A DNA stretch of 15,602 bases from Paenibacillus sp. oral taxon 786 str. D14 (lineage in GTDB: Bacteria > Bacillota > Bacilli > Paenibacillales > Paenibacillaceae). Shown here one piece after another: positions 8,327 to 15,596 of this stretch. The notes below the pieces were generated by a model that searched no databases, was not told where the DNA came from, and saw nothing but the letters and a program-made list of their open reading frames with translations. The stretch is taken from the NCBI RefSeq assembly GCF_000159955.1, contig NZ_GG695994.1, positions 40,627 through 56,228 of the forward strand. The letters run 5' to 3'. The position numbers and the translations under genes were made by a program. Positions within the stretch are counted from its first letter, which is position 1. Every line of letters begins with the position of its first letter.

Positions 8327-8623
8327 TTACCAGAAATACGGGGAAGGATAACCGCCGTACGGTACGCCTCCGCCATACGGATACCCCCCGTACGAATAAC
8401 CGCCAAAGGCGTATGGAGCGGTGCCAATCGCTAAGAGATCAAACAATACAAGCGGGATTAACGCTTTGGTTTTGACTTTTTTGCCGGGAGCTTGGCGGAG
8501 GATCAAGCGATTGCCGCTAATTTTCACCAGCTTCCCTGTAACCACCGTGCCGTCTTTTTTATAAGCCGCGATCTGCTTGCCCAGCCATTTCTCGGCTTCT
8601 TTTCTCGTAACCGTTCTGCCCAT
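8327..8623 (-). CDS. Small protein with Gly/Tyr-rich C-terminal tail
   Basis: I do not recognise this 98-residue protein. The N-terminal part (1-57) is basic. Its segment DGTVVTGKLVKISGNRLILRQ, split as residues 24-34 and 35-44, has the alternating pattern of a small beta-barrel such as an Sm-like or SH3-like fold (inference). A hydrophobic stretch, ALIPLVLFDLLAIGTAP (54-70), follows, which could be a short membrane or surface segment. The tail (71-98) is almost only Gly, Tyr and Pro in GGYxYGG repeats, ending PYFW. Gly/Tyr-rich tails occur in spore coat and surface proteins of Bacillales, so a spore-associated role is possible but unproven. The ATG at 8623 is chosen for AGGAGG seven bases upstream. 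The frame stays open for 47 more codons upstream. It converges with the acetyltransferase gene, with six bases between. Confidence 0.75.
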   Translation of the reverse strand: MGRTVTRKEAEKWLGKQIAAYKKDGTVVTGKLVKISGNRLILRQAPGKKVKTKALIPLVLFDLLAIGTAPYAFGGYSYGGYPYGGGVPYGGYPSPYFW

Positions 8624-8788
8624 CCGAATTCCTCCTGTCAGGTTAGATCCTATAGCCGTGAAAACCGCTCTGGCCGAACCGTTTGACTCGGCTATTTTGT
8701 GTACACCCTTAGCATATGCGCCTGTCTCCACCCTGGCATACACCATCGCCTTGACCGCTGACAAACGGGCTTCTAACTCCAGAAGGGC

Positions 8789-8823
8789 AAAAAAAGGATG
8801 CTGACCAAGGGCAGCATCCTTTC
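8789..8823 (-). terminator. Intrinsic terminator of the nucleoside ABC operon
   Basis: On the minus strand AAAGGATGCTG pairs perfectly with CAGCATCCTTT across the loop CCCTTGGT, and the last pairs run into a seven-T tract (8789-8795). It starts about 10 bases after the stop of the last permease gene. A strong terminator, separating the operon from the small gene downstream. Confidence 0.92.
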
Positions 8824-8833
8824 AACTTGAAGC

Positions 8834-9793
8834 TTAACGTTTCCCCGGATCGTATGGCGTACCAAGCGCCGCCGGCGCCGAGGATCGACCCACCGCACCA
8901 ACGAGGACGATAATCGTCAGCACGTAAGGGATCATAAAGATAAATTCCTGCGGAATACTTCTCGACCAATCGAACAACTGCACGTAGTTGCGGATCGCCT
9001 GCGAGAAGCCAAAGAACATCGCCGCACCAAAGGCGCCCAGCGGGTTCCATTTACCGAAGATCATGGCCGCAATCGCAATAAAGCCTTGGCCGGAAATCGT
9101 GTTATGGGCAAACGTACTGGTGGTCGTCAGCGTAATCGTAGCGCCGCCAATCCCACCTAGTACACCGCTGAGCAGTACCCCGATATAACGCATTTTGGTC
9201 ACGTTCACGCCCAACGTGTCCGCGGCACTTGGATGTTCGCCGACCGAACGCAGGCGTAGCCCAAACGGCGTTTTAAACAACACGAAGTAAATGACCGCAA
9301 CGAGGATTAACGCCAGATACGTCGTTGGGTACGAGTTAAAGAAGCCTTCCCCGATGATCGGGATATCACGCAGCACCGGGATCGGGAACTTATGGAATAC
9401 GGTAACCAGCGGAGTTTCAGCAGCTCCGTCGAAAATCAATTTGACGATGTACACCGTCAAACCGGCTGCCAGGAAGTTAATGACGATCCCGCTGATCGTC
9501 TGATCCGCCTTAAACGTAATGGTCGCAACGGCATGAATCAGCGCACCAAGCGCACCCGCTACCATCGCCGCAATGACGCCAACCCAAGGCGAGAAGCTGC
9601 CCATCCCTGCTTCTTGGGCATAGTAAGTCCCTACGCCAGCCGCAAACGCCCCGAATATCATCAACCCCTCCAAGCCGATGTTAACGACGCCGGAACGCTC
9701 GGAGAAGATCCCGCCAAGCGCTGTAAATATCAACGCCGTGGAAAAGACAAGGGTGGAGTTCAGCAATTGACCAAGCAGTGTAAGTACGTCCAT
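8834..9793 (-). CDS. nupQ: Nucleoside ABC transporter permease (NupQ-like)
   Basis: Integral membrane subunit of a nucleoside/BMP-type ABC importer, of the branched-chain/ribose permease family (BPD_transp_2). Its 319 residues match YufQ/NupQ of Bacillus. The family signature SERSGVVNIGLEGLM lies at 31-45 and about eight to nine hydrophobic segments can be counted, beginning with residues 5-30. A short Ser/Pro-containing cytoplasmic tail ends the protein. The start ATG at 9793 comes one base after the nupP stop, with AAGGTG a few bases upstream inside nupP, so the two permeases are translationally coupled. They would form a heterodimer in the membrane with the twin-domain ATPase beneath. By homology the substrate is a purine or pyrimidine nucleoside, but other BMP systems differ, so the substrate is not certain. 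Confidence 0.92.
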   Translation of the reverse strand: MDVLTLLGQLLNSTLVFSTALIFTALGGIFSERSGVVNIGLEGLMIFGAFAAGVGTYYAQEAGMGSFSPWVGVIAAMVAGALGALIHAVATITFKADQTISGIVINFLAAGLTVYIVKLIFDGAAETPLVTVFHKFPIPVLRDIPIIGEGFFNSYPTTYLALILVAVIYFVLFKTPFGLRLRSVGEHPSAADTLGVNVTKMRYIGVLLSGVLGGIGGATITLTTTSTFAHNTISGQGFIAIAAMIFGKWNPLGAFGAAMFFGFSQAIRNYVQLFDWSRSIPQEFIFMIPYVLTIIVLVGAVGRSSAPAALGTPYDPGKR

Positions 9794-9794
9794 C

Positions 9795-10868
9795 TTACGA
9801 CACCTTCTCTTTCTTGCGCTTCAGGTAAAACGGCTTCAGCACGATTCTTACAATGCCTTGAGCGGCAATAAAGAATATGATCGAACCGATTACGATCTTA
9901 ATCAGTTCCGGCGGTACACCGGCGCTAAAGCTCATCCCGGCCGAACCATACGTCAATACGCCGTACAGGATCGAACCGAGCACTACACCAAACGGATGGT
10001 TCATGCCCAACAGCGCCACGGCGATGCCGTCAAACCCGTATCCCGGAGAAGCGGCGAATACCGATTGATAATGAAACACGCCCAGTACTTCAAACGTACC
10101 AGCCAGACCTGCGAACACACCGCTGATAAACATCGCTTTCACGATGTTGCGACCAACGTTCATGCCGGCGTATTCTGCCGCATTCGGGTTCAGACCTACA
10201 GAGCGCATTTCATAGCCTTGCTTCGTTTTCCAGAGGTACACAAAGAAGAATACGGCGGTCAGCAAAGCTATCACCGTTCCCCAATGGACCCGTGCGTTAT
10301 TAAACACATCGTTTAAGAACGTCATCGAAGCGGACGCATCGATGTTCTCCGAACGGTTTTGGCCCTTAAGCAGATAAAAATTGCGAATGATGTAGTTGGA
10401 AAAATACAGCGCCGTCCAGTTCAACATAATCGTGGTAATAACCTCATTGATGCCTCGTTTGGCTTTCAGGTAACCTGCAATGGCTGCCCACAGTCCGCCG
10501 CCGATCCCCCCGCCAATCACTGCTAAGGGAACGAGGACAGCCGATGGCAATCCCTTGAAAGACAACGATATCGCAGTTGCCACCGTCATCCCGATCAAGA
10601 CTTGTCCATCCGCACCGATGTTAAACATCCCGGAGCGGAAGGCGAAAGCAACCGCTAACCCCGTAAACATCAAAGGGGTAATTTGACGGATCGTTTCCCC
10701 GAAATCGTACGGATTGCCTATAACCCTTTGCACTAAGGCACCATAGGCCACTAACGGATTGTATCCCCCGATCAACATAACCACCGCGCCGACTAATAAG
10801 CCAAGTACAATGGCTACAAGCGGCAAAATAATGCTATCTAGCGTAAATATTTTTCGCAACTTATCCAA
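9795..10868 (-). CDS. nupP: Nucleoside ABC transporter permease (NupP-like), TTG start
   Basis: Second integral membrane subunit of the importer, 357 residues, BPD_transp_2 family and similar to YufP/NupP. A short basic N terminus (MDKLRKIF) precedes the first hydrophobic segment (13-33). The family signature RSGMFNIGADGQVLIG is at 78-93. About nine to ten membrane segments follow, with a basic cytoplasmic end. The likely start codon is TTG at 10868, with GGGGAGG eight bases upstream. It lies inside the last codons of nupO, so the genes overlap by eight bases. TTG is a weaker start than ATG and together with the overlap suggests that translation depends on that of the ATPase gene. Start choice is supported by the ribosome binding site and by the family N terminus. 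Confidence 0.92.
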   Translation of the reverse strand: MDKLRKIFTLDSIILPLVAIVLGLLVGAVVMLIGGYNPLVAYGALVQRVIGNPYDFGETIRQITPLMFTGLAVAFAFRSGMFNIGADGQVLIGMTVATAISLSFKGLPSAVLVPLAVIGGGIGGGLWAAIAGYLKAKRGINEVITTIMLNWTALYFSNYIIRNFYLLKGQNRSENIDASASMTFLNDVFNNARVHWGTVIALLTAVFFFVYLWKTKQGYEMRSVGLNPNAAEYAGMNVGRNIVKAMFISGVFAGLAGTFEVLGVFHYQSVFAASPGYGFDGIAVALLGMNHPFGVVLGSILYGVLTYGSAGMSFSAGVPPELIKIVIGSIIFFIAAQGIVRIVLKPFYLKRKKEKVS

Positions 10869-12399
10869 CGCTTTGACCTCCCCGTTCCAGGCTTCCCGCC
10901 ATCATGAGACCCAGTTCCTGATCATTGGTTTCGTGCGGAAGCACTTCCCCGACAATCCGGCCTTCATAGATGACGGCAATCCGATCGGACACGTTCATGA
11001 TTTCATCCAGCTCGAAGGAGATCAGCAACACCGCTTTGCCTTGATCCCGCTGCTCAATCAGCTGTTTGTGTACAAATTCGATCGCCCCGACATCCAGTCC
11101 CCGTGTCGGTTGAGCAGCGATCAGCAAATCCGGATTCTTATCTATTTCCCGCGCAATAATCGCCTTCTGCTGGTTCCCCCCGGACAGGGAGCGCGCCTTC
11201 GTCTCAATGCTTGGCGTACGCACGTCAAACGCTTCAACCAATTGCTTGGCATGCTCGTCGATCGCCCGCCGATTTAGGATACCTCCCTTGCTGTAAGGCG
11301 CTTTGTAATAGGTCTCCAGGATCATATTCTCGCTGATGGAGAAGTCCAGCACCAGTCCGTGCTTATGACGATCCTCAGGAATATGGGACAACCCGCTTTC
11401 AATAATCTTGCGTGCGGGAAGGTTGGCAATTTCCTTGCCGGACAGCTTGATGGAGCCCGAATCGATTTTCCGCAAGCCCGTAATCGCCTCAATCAATTCA
11501 CTTTGTCCGTTGCCGTCTACCCCGGCAATGCCGACGATTTCCCCGGCACGCACATCCAGGTTCAGTCCGTTAAGGATCTGAATACCCTGCTTGTCCTTCG
11601 CCTTCAAATCTCTCAACTGCAGGACGGGCTCGCCAATTTGCGGTTCTTTCTTATCTACCTTGAAGCTTACGCCCCGGCCCACCATCTTCTCGGCCAGTTC
11701 TTGCGGATTCGTCTTTGCCGTTTCAACGGTATCAATGACTTTACCCCGACGAATAATGGTCACTCGGTCGGAAATCTCCATAATTTCCTTCAATTTGTGC
11801 GTGATCAAGATGATGGACTTGCCCTCTGCCACCAGCCGTCTCATAATCGCCATCAATTCTTCGATTTCCTGAGGCGTCAGCACAGCAGTAGGCTCGTCAA
11901 ATATAAGGATATCTGCGCCGCGGAACAGAATTTTCAAGATCTCGACCCGCTGCTGCATCCCGACGGAAATATCATGAATTTTCGCGTTGGGATCAACTTG
12001 CAGGGCGTACTGCTCCGACAGTTTCGCCACTTGGGCGGTCGCCGATTTATAGTCGATATTAAGTCCTTTTTTGGGTTCCATGCCAAGAATGATATTCTCG
12101 GTCACCGTAAAAGGATGTACTAGCTTAAAATGCTGGTGCACCATCCCAATGCCTAGTTTGATTGCCTTGTTGGGATTGTCAATCGTCACCGGCTGGCCAT
12201 TCATTTCGATAGTGCCTTCATCCGGTTGATACAGTCCAAATAAAATGTTCATCAACGTTGATTTACCCGCGCCGTTCTCGCCTAGCAAGGCGTGAATCTC
12301 ACCTTTGCGTAAGGTCAGGCTGATGGAATCGTTCGCGACGATACCGGGAAAACGTTTTGTGATTTGCTTCAACTCGACTACGGGAGCTTCAGCGCTCAT
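10861..12399 (-). CDS. nupO: Nucleoside ABC transporter ATP-binding protein (twin NBD)
   Basis: Cytoplasmic ATPase that powers the importer. Its 512 residues contain two nucleotide-binding domains in tandem, as in the sugar/nucleoside class. In the first domain Walker A GENGAGKST is at 40-48, Q-loop Gln89, a degenerate signature SVGMQQR at 145-151, Walker B ILIFDEP at 164-170 and H-loop His200. In the second, Walker A is degenerate (GVDGNGQSE, 292-300, with Gln298 where Lys is expected), the signature LSGGNQQ is intact at 404-410, and Walker B reads LLIAAQPT (424-431) with Gln429 where the catalytic Glu normally lies. Such asymmetry is usual for this class and implies one competent site. The ATG at 12399 follows GAGGGTGG. 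A stem-loop precedes it, which may lower its expression relative to the lipoprotein gene. Confidence 0.95.
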   Translation of the reverse strand: MSAEAPVVELKQITKRFPGIVANDSISLTLRKGEIHALLGENGAGKSTLMNILFGLYQPDEGTIEMNGQPVTIDNPNKAIKLGIGMVHQHFKLVHPFTVTENIILGMEPKKGLNIDYKSATAQVAKLSEQYALQVDPNAKIHDISVGMQQRVEILKILFRGADILIFDEPTAVLTPQEIEELMAIMRRLVAEGKSIILITHKLKEIMEISDRVTIIRRGKVIDTVETAKTNPQELAEKMVGRGVSFKVDKKEPQIGEPVLQLRDLKAKDKQGIQILNGLNLDVRAGEIVGIAGVDGNGQSELIEAITGLRKIDSGSIKLSGKEIANLPARKIIESGLSHIPEDRHKHGLVLDFSISENMILETYYKAPYSKGGILNRRAIDEHAKQLVEAFDVRTPSIETKARSLSGGNQQKAIIAREIDKNPDLLIAAQPTRGLDVGAIEFVHKQLIEQRDQGKAVLLISFELDEIMNVSDRIAVIYEGRIVGEVLPHETNDQELGLMMAGSLERGGQSVG

Positions 12400-12429
12400 G
12401 AAACCACCCTCACCATTATGGGATTAACG

Positions 12430-12470
12430 CAAGCAACAAGGCCAGTAGATCCACTGGCCTTGCTCGCTTG
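12430..12470 (-). repeat. Stem-loop between the lipoprotein and ATPase genes
   Basis: CAAGC and CAAGGCCAGT on one side pair with ACTGGCCTTG and GCTTG on the other around a six-base loop, giving 15 pairs with a small internal bulge. No T tract follows in the direction of transcription, so it is not a full terminator. Such hairpins between binding-protein and ATPase genes often protect the upstream mRNA or reduce read-through so that the lipoprotein is made in excess (established pattern, inferred here). Confidence 0.75.
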
Positions 12471-12526
12471 AATAATTTTATTATATTCCACTGTCCATAC
12501 GGACGTAAACTTCTGGCAATTTCTGA

Positions 12527-13612
12527 TTACTCCGCAGGAACCGTAATTTCGCCATTGATGATTTTTTGTTTGAATTCTTCGACTTTGTCCAAGATTTCTT
12601 GGCTCAGGTTCGGATTCTCTTCCGGCAAACCTACGCCGTCTTCTTTCAGCGTCAGGTTCGTTACTTGACCACCTTTGAACGTACCGTCGATCACTTGTTG
12701 CGTTACGTTCTTAACGGCAACGTCAACGCGTTTCATCATGGAAGTCAGCGTTACTTCATCACCGAATTCCAGCGATTGGTCTTTGTCTACGCCGATAACC
12801 CACAGTTTGTTAGCACCGCCGGCTTGGTTACGAGCAGCTGCTTCGTTGAATACGCCGTTCCCCGTTTGACCTGCAGCCGGGAAGATAATGTCGGCGCCAT
12901 CGTTAAACAATTGAGTTGCCAAGGATTTACCGATATCCGGCTTGTCATAAGCACCTGCATAAGTCACGGTTACTTTGGCATCTGGGTTAACCGCAGCTAC
13001 ACCCGCTTGGAAACCAACTTCAAAGCGTTTGATAACCGGGCTTTCCGCACCGCCGATAAAACCGATTTTGTTCGTTTTTGTCGTCAGACCTGCAACAACG
13101 CCAACCAAGAAGGAACCTTCGTTTTCGGCAAATGTTACGGACTCTACGTTAGGAGCATCAACCACGTTGTCGATGATTGCCATTTTTGCGTTTGGATTCG
13201 CTTGAGCAACTTGTAATGTCGCATCGCCAAGGTCAAAGCCGATCGACCAAGTCAAGTCATAGCCGCCTTGTACGAATTGGTTCAAGTTTGGAACATAGTC
13301 AGAGCTTTGGTTACTTTGCAGATATTTGGTTTGGAGACCAGTCTCTTTATTCAGCTCAGTCAAAGCTTCCCATGCCGATTGGTTAAAGGATTTGTCGTTT
13401 ACGCCGCCCACGTCAGTAACGAGACCGACTTTAATCTTCGATGCATCGGTTGCCGTTTCGCCGTTGCCTGCTTGCGTGTTGTCTGCTGTATTTCCGGCAT
13501 TTCCTGCATTAGTTGTACCGCCGTTGTTTGCTGCATTGTTGTTGCCGCATCCCGCCAAAACCAGAGTAAATGCGAGCACCAAGAGTAAAGAAAGTTTGAA
13601 GGCTTTGTTCAT
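12527..13612 (-). CDS. nupN: BMP family lipoprotein, nucleoside-binding subunit
   Basis: Substrate-binding protein of the importer, 361 residues, BmpA/PnrA family (NupN-like). It starts with a lipoprotein signal peptide: basic MNKAFK, a hydrophobic core, and lipobox LAGC with the lipidated Cys22. It would be anchored outside the membrane. A low-complexity linker rich in Asn, Gly, Ala and Thr (23-57) separates the anchor from the periplasmic-binding type 1 fold. The family start KVGLVTDVGGVNDKSFNQSA is near 61-80, and FAENEGSFLVG and GVDKDQS are further conserved segments. In the family aromatic and acidic residues here hold the nucleoside. The ATG at 13612 has AAGGGGG upstream. Its own promoter precedes it and the rest of the operon follows after about 127 bases. 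Confidence 0.95.
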   Translation of the reverse strand: MNKAFKLSLLLVLAFTLVLAGCGNNNAANNGGTTNAGNAGNTADNTQAGNGETATDASKIKVGLVTDVGGVNDKSFNQSAWEALTELNKETGLQTKYLQSNQSSDYVPNLNQFVQGGYDLTWSIGFDLGDATLQVAQANPNAKMAIIDNVVDAPNVESVTFAENEGSFLVGVVAGLTTKTNKIGFIGGAESPVIKRFEVGFQAGVAAVNPDAKVTVTYAGAYDKPDIGKSLATQLFNDGADIIFPAAGQTGNGVFNEAAARNQAGGANKLWVIGVDKDQSLEFGDEVTLTSMMKRVDVAVKNVTQQVIDGTFKGGQVTNLTLKEDGVGLPEENPNLSQEILDKVEEFKQKIINGEITVPAE

Positions 13613-13669
13613 TGCGGTTAATCCCCCTTAAAATTTTGTGAGTCTAATCTAAGTTGACCACACAGACAG

Positions 13670-13698
13670 ATTATACCTGTAAAATATACTAAAATCCA
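13670..13698 (-). promoter_or_regulatory. Promoter of the nucleoside ABC operon
   Basis: On the minus strand a perfect TATAAT (13670-13675) has TGGATT (13693-13698), three of six matches, 17 bases upstream in an AT-rich setting. Transcription would begin near 13663, giving a leader of about 50 bases, which is too short for a purine riboswitch. A weak -35 suggests that an activator or de-repression could matter. Confidence 0.6.
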
Positions 13699-14093
13699 TA
13701 CTTTTAATAACCTTGGGTTAAATAATTTTCGCCTTTACCTTTGATAAAACGCTTACTTTCGACAAATTTATCATCCAATGTTCGCATCATGTGAGATTAT
13801 GCAGTGAACCGCGGGATTTCCGAACATTCACACCTGATTCACGAGCAAACATTAGTGATTACCCAGGTTTGTAAGATTGACAATCGTGTCGTGCGGTTCT
13901 TCTATAGCATTCCATATTTCCGACAATTCCATGCCCTAAACTCAAGGCTTTCTGGCGAAGGCAAAATCTCCTACCCCGGGAACATTCCATGGATTTCCAG
14001 GAAATAGCGCACCGAAAACACCAACACAATCCTGCCGCGTGTGCATCGTTTCGGCTCCAGTCTATGTAATTCCCCTCAAACGGCTCGATCCCC
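13699..14093 (-). other. Gene-free stretch between the ABC and rplT operons
   Basis: No frame here has a ribosome binding site or protein-like composition that I trust. A cre-like sequence, GTAAGCGTTTT, lies near 13746-13756 on the minus strand, upstream of the importer promoter. A perfect 11-base palindrome GATTGACAATC and the 7-bp inverted pair GAACCGC / GCGGTTC, about 80 bases apart, lie further right. I see no tRNA-like fold, riboswitch or repeat array. Nothing else is supported. Confidence 0.4.
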
Positions 14094-14130
14094 AAAAAAA
14101 GCGCCGTCCCGGAAGTTCCGGAAACAGCGC
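14094..14130 (-). terminator. Intrinsic terminator after rplT
   Basis: On the minus strand GCGCTG and TTCCGG pair with CCGGGA and CGGCGC, 12 pairs with one bulged T, around a 5-base loop. Seven T follow (14094-14100). It starts about 15 bases after the rplT stop codon and closes the infC-rpmI-rplT operon. Confidence 0.92.
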
Positions 14131-14145
14131 CTTATCGTTTGAGTT

Positions 14146-14505
14146 TTACGCGTTGATTTTCTCTTTAGCAACAGCTGCCAAAGAATTGAAGGCATTCAAG
14201 TCGTTCACTGCGAGATCAGCCAGCATTTTGCGGTTGATGTTCACGTCAGCGAGCTTCAAGCCATGCATCAATTTGCTGTAGGACAAACCGTTCATGCGAG
14301 CTGCCGCATTAATACGAACGATCCACAGTTTGCGGAAGTCGCGTTTTTTCGCGCGGCGGTCACGGTAAGCGTACAGCAAGGATTTCATCACTTGCTCGTT
14401 CGCAGTTTTGAAAATGCGGTGTTTAGAACCAAAATAACCTTTAGCCAGCTTCAGTACTTTTTTATGACGACGACGAACGACGAATCCGCCTTTTACTCTT
14501 GCCAT
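14146..14505 (-). CDS. rplT: 50S ribosomal protein L20
   Basis: Ribosomal protein needed for early 50S assembly. It binds 23S rRNA and, in this operon, also acts as a repressor of its own expression. Its 119 residues are the standard length. The basic N-terminal extension [19 protein letters not shown] and the following [14 protein letters not shown] are typical, as is [18 protein letters not shown] in the globular part. The ATG at 14505 has GGGAGG about eight bases upstream. It is the last gene of the operon, 44 bases after rpmI, and a strong terminator follows. Confidence 0.98.
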   Translation of the reverse strand: MARVKGGFVVRRRHKKVLKLAKGYFGSKHRIFKTANEQVMKSLLYAYRDRRAKKRDFRKLWIVRINAAARMNGLSYSKLMHGLKLADVNINRKMLADLAVNDLNAFNSLAAVAKEKINA

Positions 14506-14549
14506 TTAAAAAACCTCCCAATAAGTTGTGTAAATTGTTCCTTCGAATA

Positions 14550-14750
14550 CTACTTCAGGTTCGCCAGTTGCTGCTTCATACGGCGAACGTCACCTGCGTA
14601 TGCAACAGGGCTGTTAGCCAAAACACGTTTTGCACGTTTGGACTTATGGGACAGCAAGTGATTGCGGTTCGCTTTGTAACGTCTAACTTTACCGGATCCG
14701 GTAATTTTGAAGCGGCCTTTCAGGCTGCTGTGGGTTTTCATTTTAGGCAT
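14550..14750 (-). CDS. rpmI: 50S ribosomal protein L35
   Basis: Small basic protein of the large ribosomal subunit, 66 residues, the standard length. The family start MPKMKTHSSLKGRFKITGSG and the motif NRNHLLSHKSKRAKR are clear. It contacts 23S rRNA and is made together with IF3 and L20. The ATG at 14750 is preceded by GAGGGGG about eight bases upstream. It is separated from infC by 87 bases without an evident terminator. Confidence 0.98.
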   Translation of the reverse strand: MPKMKTHSSLKGRFKITGSGKVRRYKANRNHLLSHKSKRAKRVLANSPVAYAGDVRRMKQQLANLK

Positions 14751-14837
14751 TGTACTTCCCCCTCAAAGTTTGTGAACGCCCGTTTTCTCTTTCAGGTCAT
14801 TCCGCATTCGGAACGATCATATATAGAAAACAAACGA

Positions 14838-15350
14838 TTAGTTTTTCGGTGCCAGGATCATGATCATACTGCGTCCTTCCAGCTTCGGAACTCGTTCAAC
14901 ATTCGAGATTTCCGCAACCTCATCTTTGACGCGGTCGAGAATTTTCTTCCCGATGTCGGCATGGGTAATTTCCCGTCCGCGGAAGCGAACCGAGCACTTA
15001 ACCTTGTCGCCATCTTTCAAAAATTTGATCACATTGCGAAGTTTCGTTTGGAAGTCGTGTTCCTCGATATTCGCGCGGAACCACACTTCCTTGATGTCCA
15101 CAATTTTCTGATTCTTGCGGGCTTCCTTCTCTTTCTTCTGCTGCTCGTAACGGAACTTGCCATAGTCCATAATCCGGCATACCGGCGGCTTGGCAGTCGG
15201 CGCAACGTTCACCAGATCCAGATTCAGGTCCATCGCCATCTGCAACGCTTCGCGCAGCGGCTTGATGCCGATTTGTTCGCCTTCAGCACCTACCAGACGG
15301 ACCTCTTTCGCACGAATCTCTTCATTGATCAAATGTTCCTTACTGATAAT
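14838..15350 (-). CDS. infC: Translation initiation factor IF-3, ATT start
   Basis: Binds the 30S subunit, keeps it free of 50S and checks start-codon and initiator tRNA pairing. The protein is 170 residues, as in Bacillales. The N domain (about 1-75) includes INEEIRAKEVRLV and PVCRIMDYGKFRYEQQKKEKEA leads into the basic linker helix, split here at residues 66 to 87. The C domain (about 88-170) includes DIKEVWFRANIEEHDF and KVKCSVRFRGREITH. I place the start at ATT (15350), followed by ATC AGT AAG, because GGAGGTGGAGG lies immediately before and the Bacillus protein starts MISK. Rare start codons are the rule for infC, since IF3 discriminates against them, giving autoregulation. The open frame extends 46 codons further into the leader. 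Confidence 0.95.
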   Translation of the reverse strand: MISKEHLINEEIRAKEVRLVGAEGEQIGIKPLREALQMAMDLNLDLVNVAPTAKPPVCRIMDYGKFRYEQQKKEKEARKNQKIVDIKEVWFRANIEEHDFQTKLRNVIKFLKDGDKVKCSVRFRGREITHADIGKKILDRVKDEVAEISNVERVPKLEGRSMIMILAPKN

Positions 15351-15561
15351 CCTCCACCTCCAAATGGTCTTAAGTAATGACTCGGACCCTGTACTCACAC
15401 ACATAAAAAGGATGCAGGCCCAATACCCGCATCCCTCATTGATCGTCAATTCTTCATGAACATAAGCATTCATAAATGAACGGATCAAAACCAGCCAACA
15501 CGTGCGTCGGTCAGGTGAGAAGCCGGGGCCTCTGCTTGCAATCCAAAAATATCTTGCAACC
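15351..15561 (-). ncRNA. L20-type leader RNA of infC-rpmI-rplT
   Basis: The leader runs about 210 bases from the promoter to infC. Visible in order are a hairpin of two TTGCAA copies (15554-15559 and 15536-15541), the segment TTCTCACCTGACCGAC whose parts pair with GTTGG and GGT further on (15490-15516), and a terminator at 15405-15434. This layout fits the L20 leader of low-GC Gram-positive bacteria, in which excess L20 binds the leader and causes premature termination. The family assignment is from memory of conserved segments, not a covariance search. Confidence 0.75.
15405..15434 (-). terminator. Attenuator terminator in the infC leader
   Basis: On the minus strand GGATGCGGG (15426-15434) pairs with CCTGCATCC (15410-15418), nine pairs including one G-T, followed by five T (15405-15409). 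It is about 55 bases before the infC start. As a complete terminator ahead of an essential operon it must be regulated or leaky, as expected for L20 autoregulation. Confidence 0.85.
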
Positions 15562-15567
15562 TCAAAT

Positions 15568-15596
15568 ACTATATCATGTGTATTTTACCAAGTCAA
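15568..15596 (-). promoter_or_regulatory. Promoter of infC-rpmI-rplT
   Basis: On the minus strand TTGACT (15591-15596) and TATAGT (15568-15573) are 17 bases apart, each with five of six matches. TG one base upstream of the -10 gives an extended -10. The predicted start is near 15561. Strong promoter features fit a highly expressed translation operon. Confidence 0.85.

Noticed and set aside
8640..8720. Sporulation sigma-K-like CATATGCTA before the small GGY gene
   Set aside because: The -10-like match is good, but no -35 element stands at the proper distance, so I do not list it as a feature.
13613..13663. Purine riboswitch ahead of the nucleoside importer
   Set aside because: The leader is only about 50 bases from the predicted start, too short for the aptamer, and lacks its conserved loops.
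13877..13925. TTGACA followed by CTATAG on the plus strand as a promoter
   Set aside because: The spacing is 19-20 bases and no gene follows on the plus strand, so the perfect -35 hexamer is probably chance.
13859..14095. Minus-strand 78-codon frame right of the importer promoter
   Set aside because: It starts inside the rplT terminator, lacks a ribosome binding site, and its composition is rich in Cys, Trp and Arg.
14499..15377. Plus-strand open frame of 292 codons across rpmI and infC
   Set aside because: It lies opposite conserved translation genes and their leader and has no domain signature.
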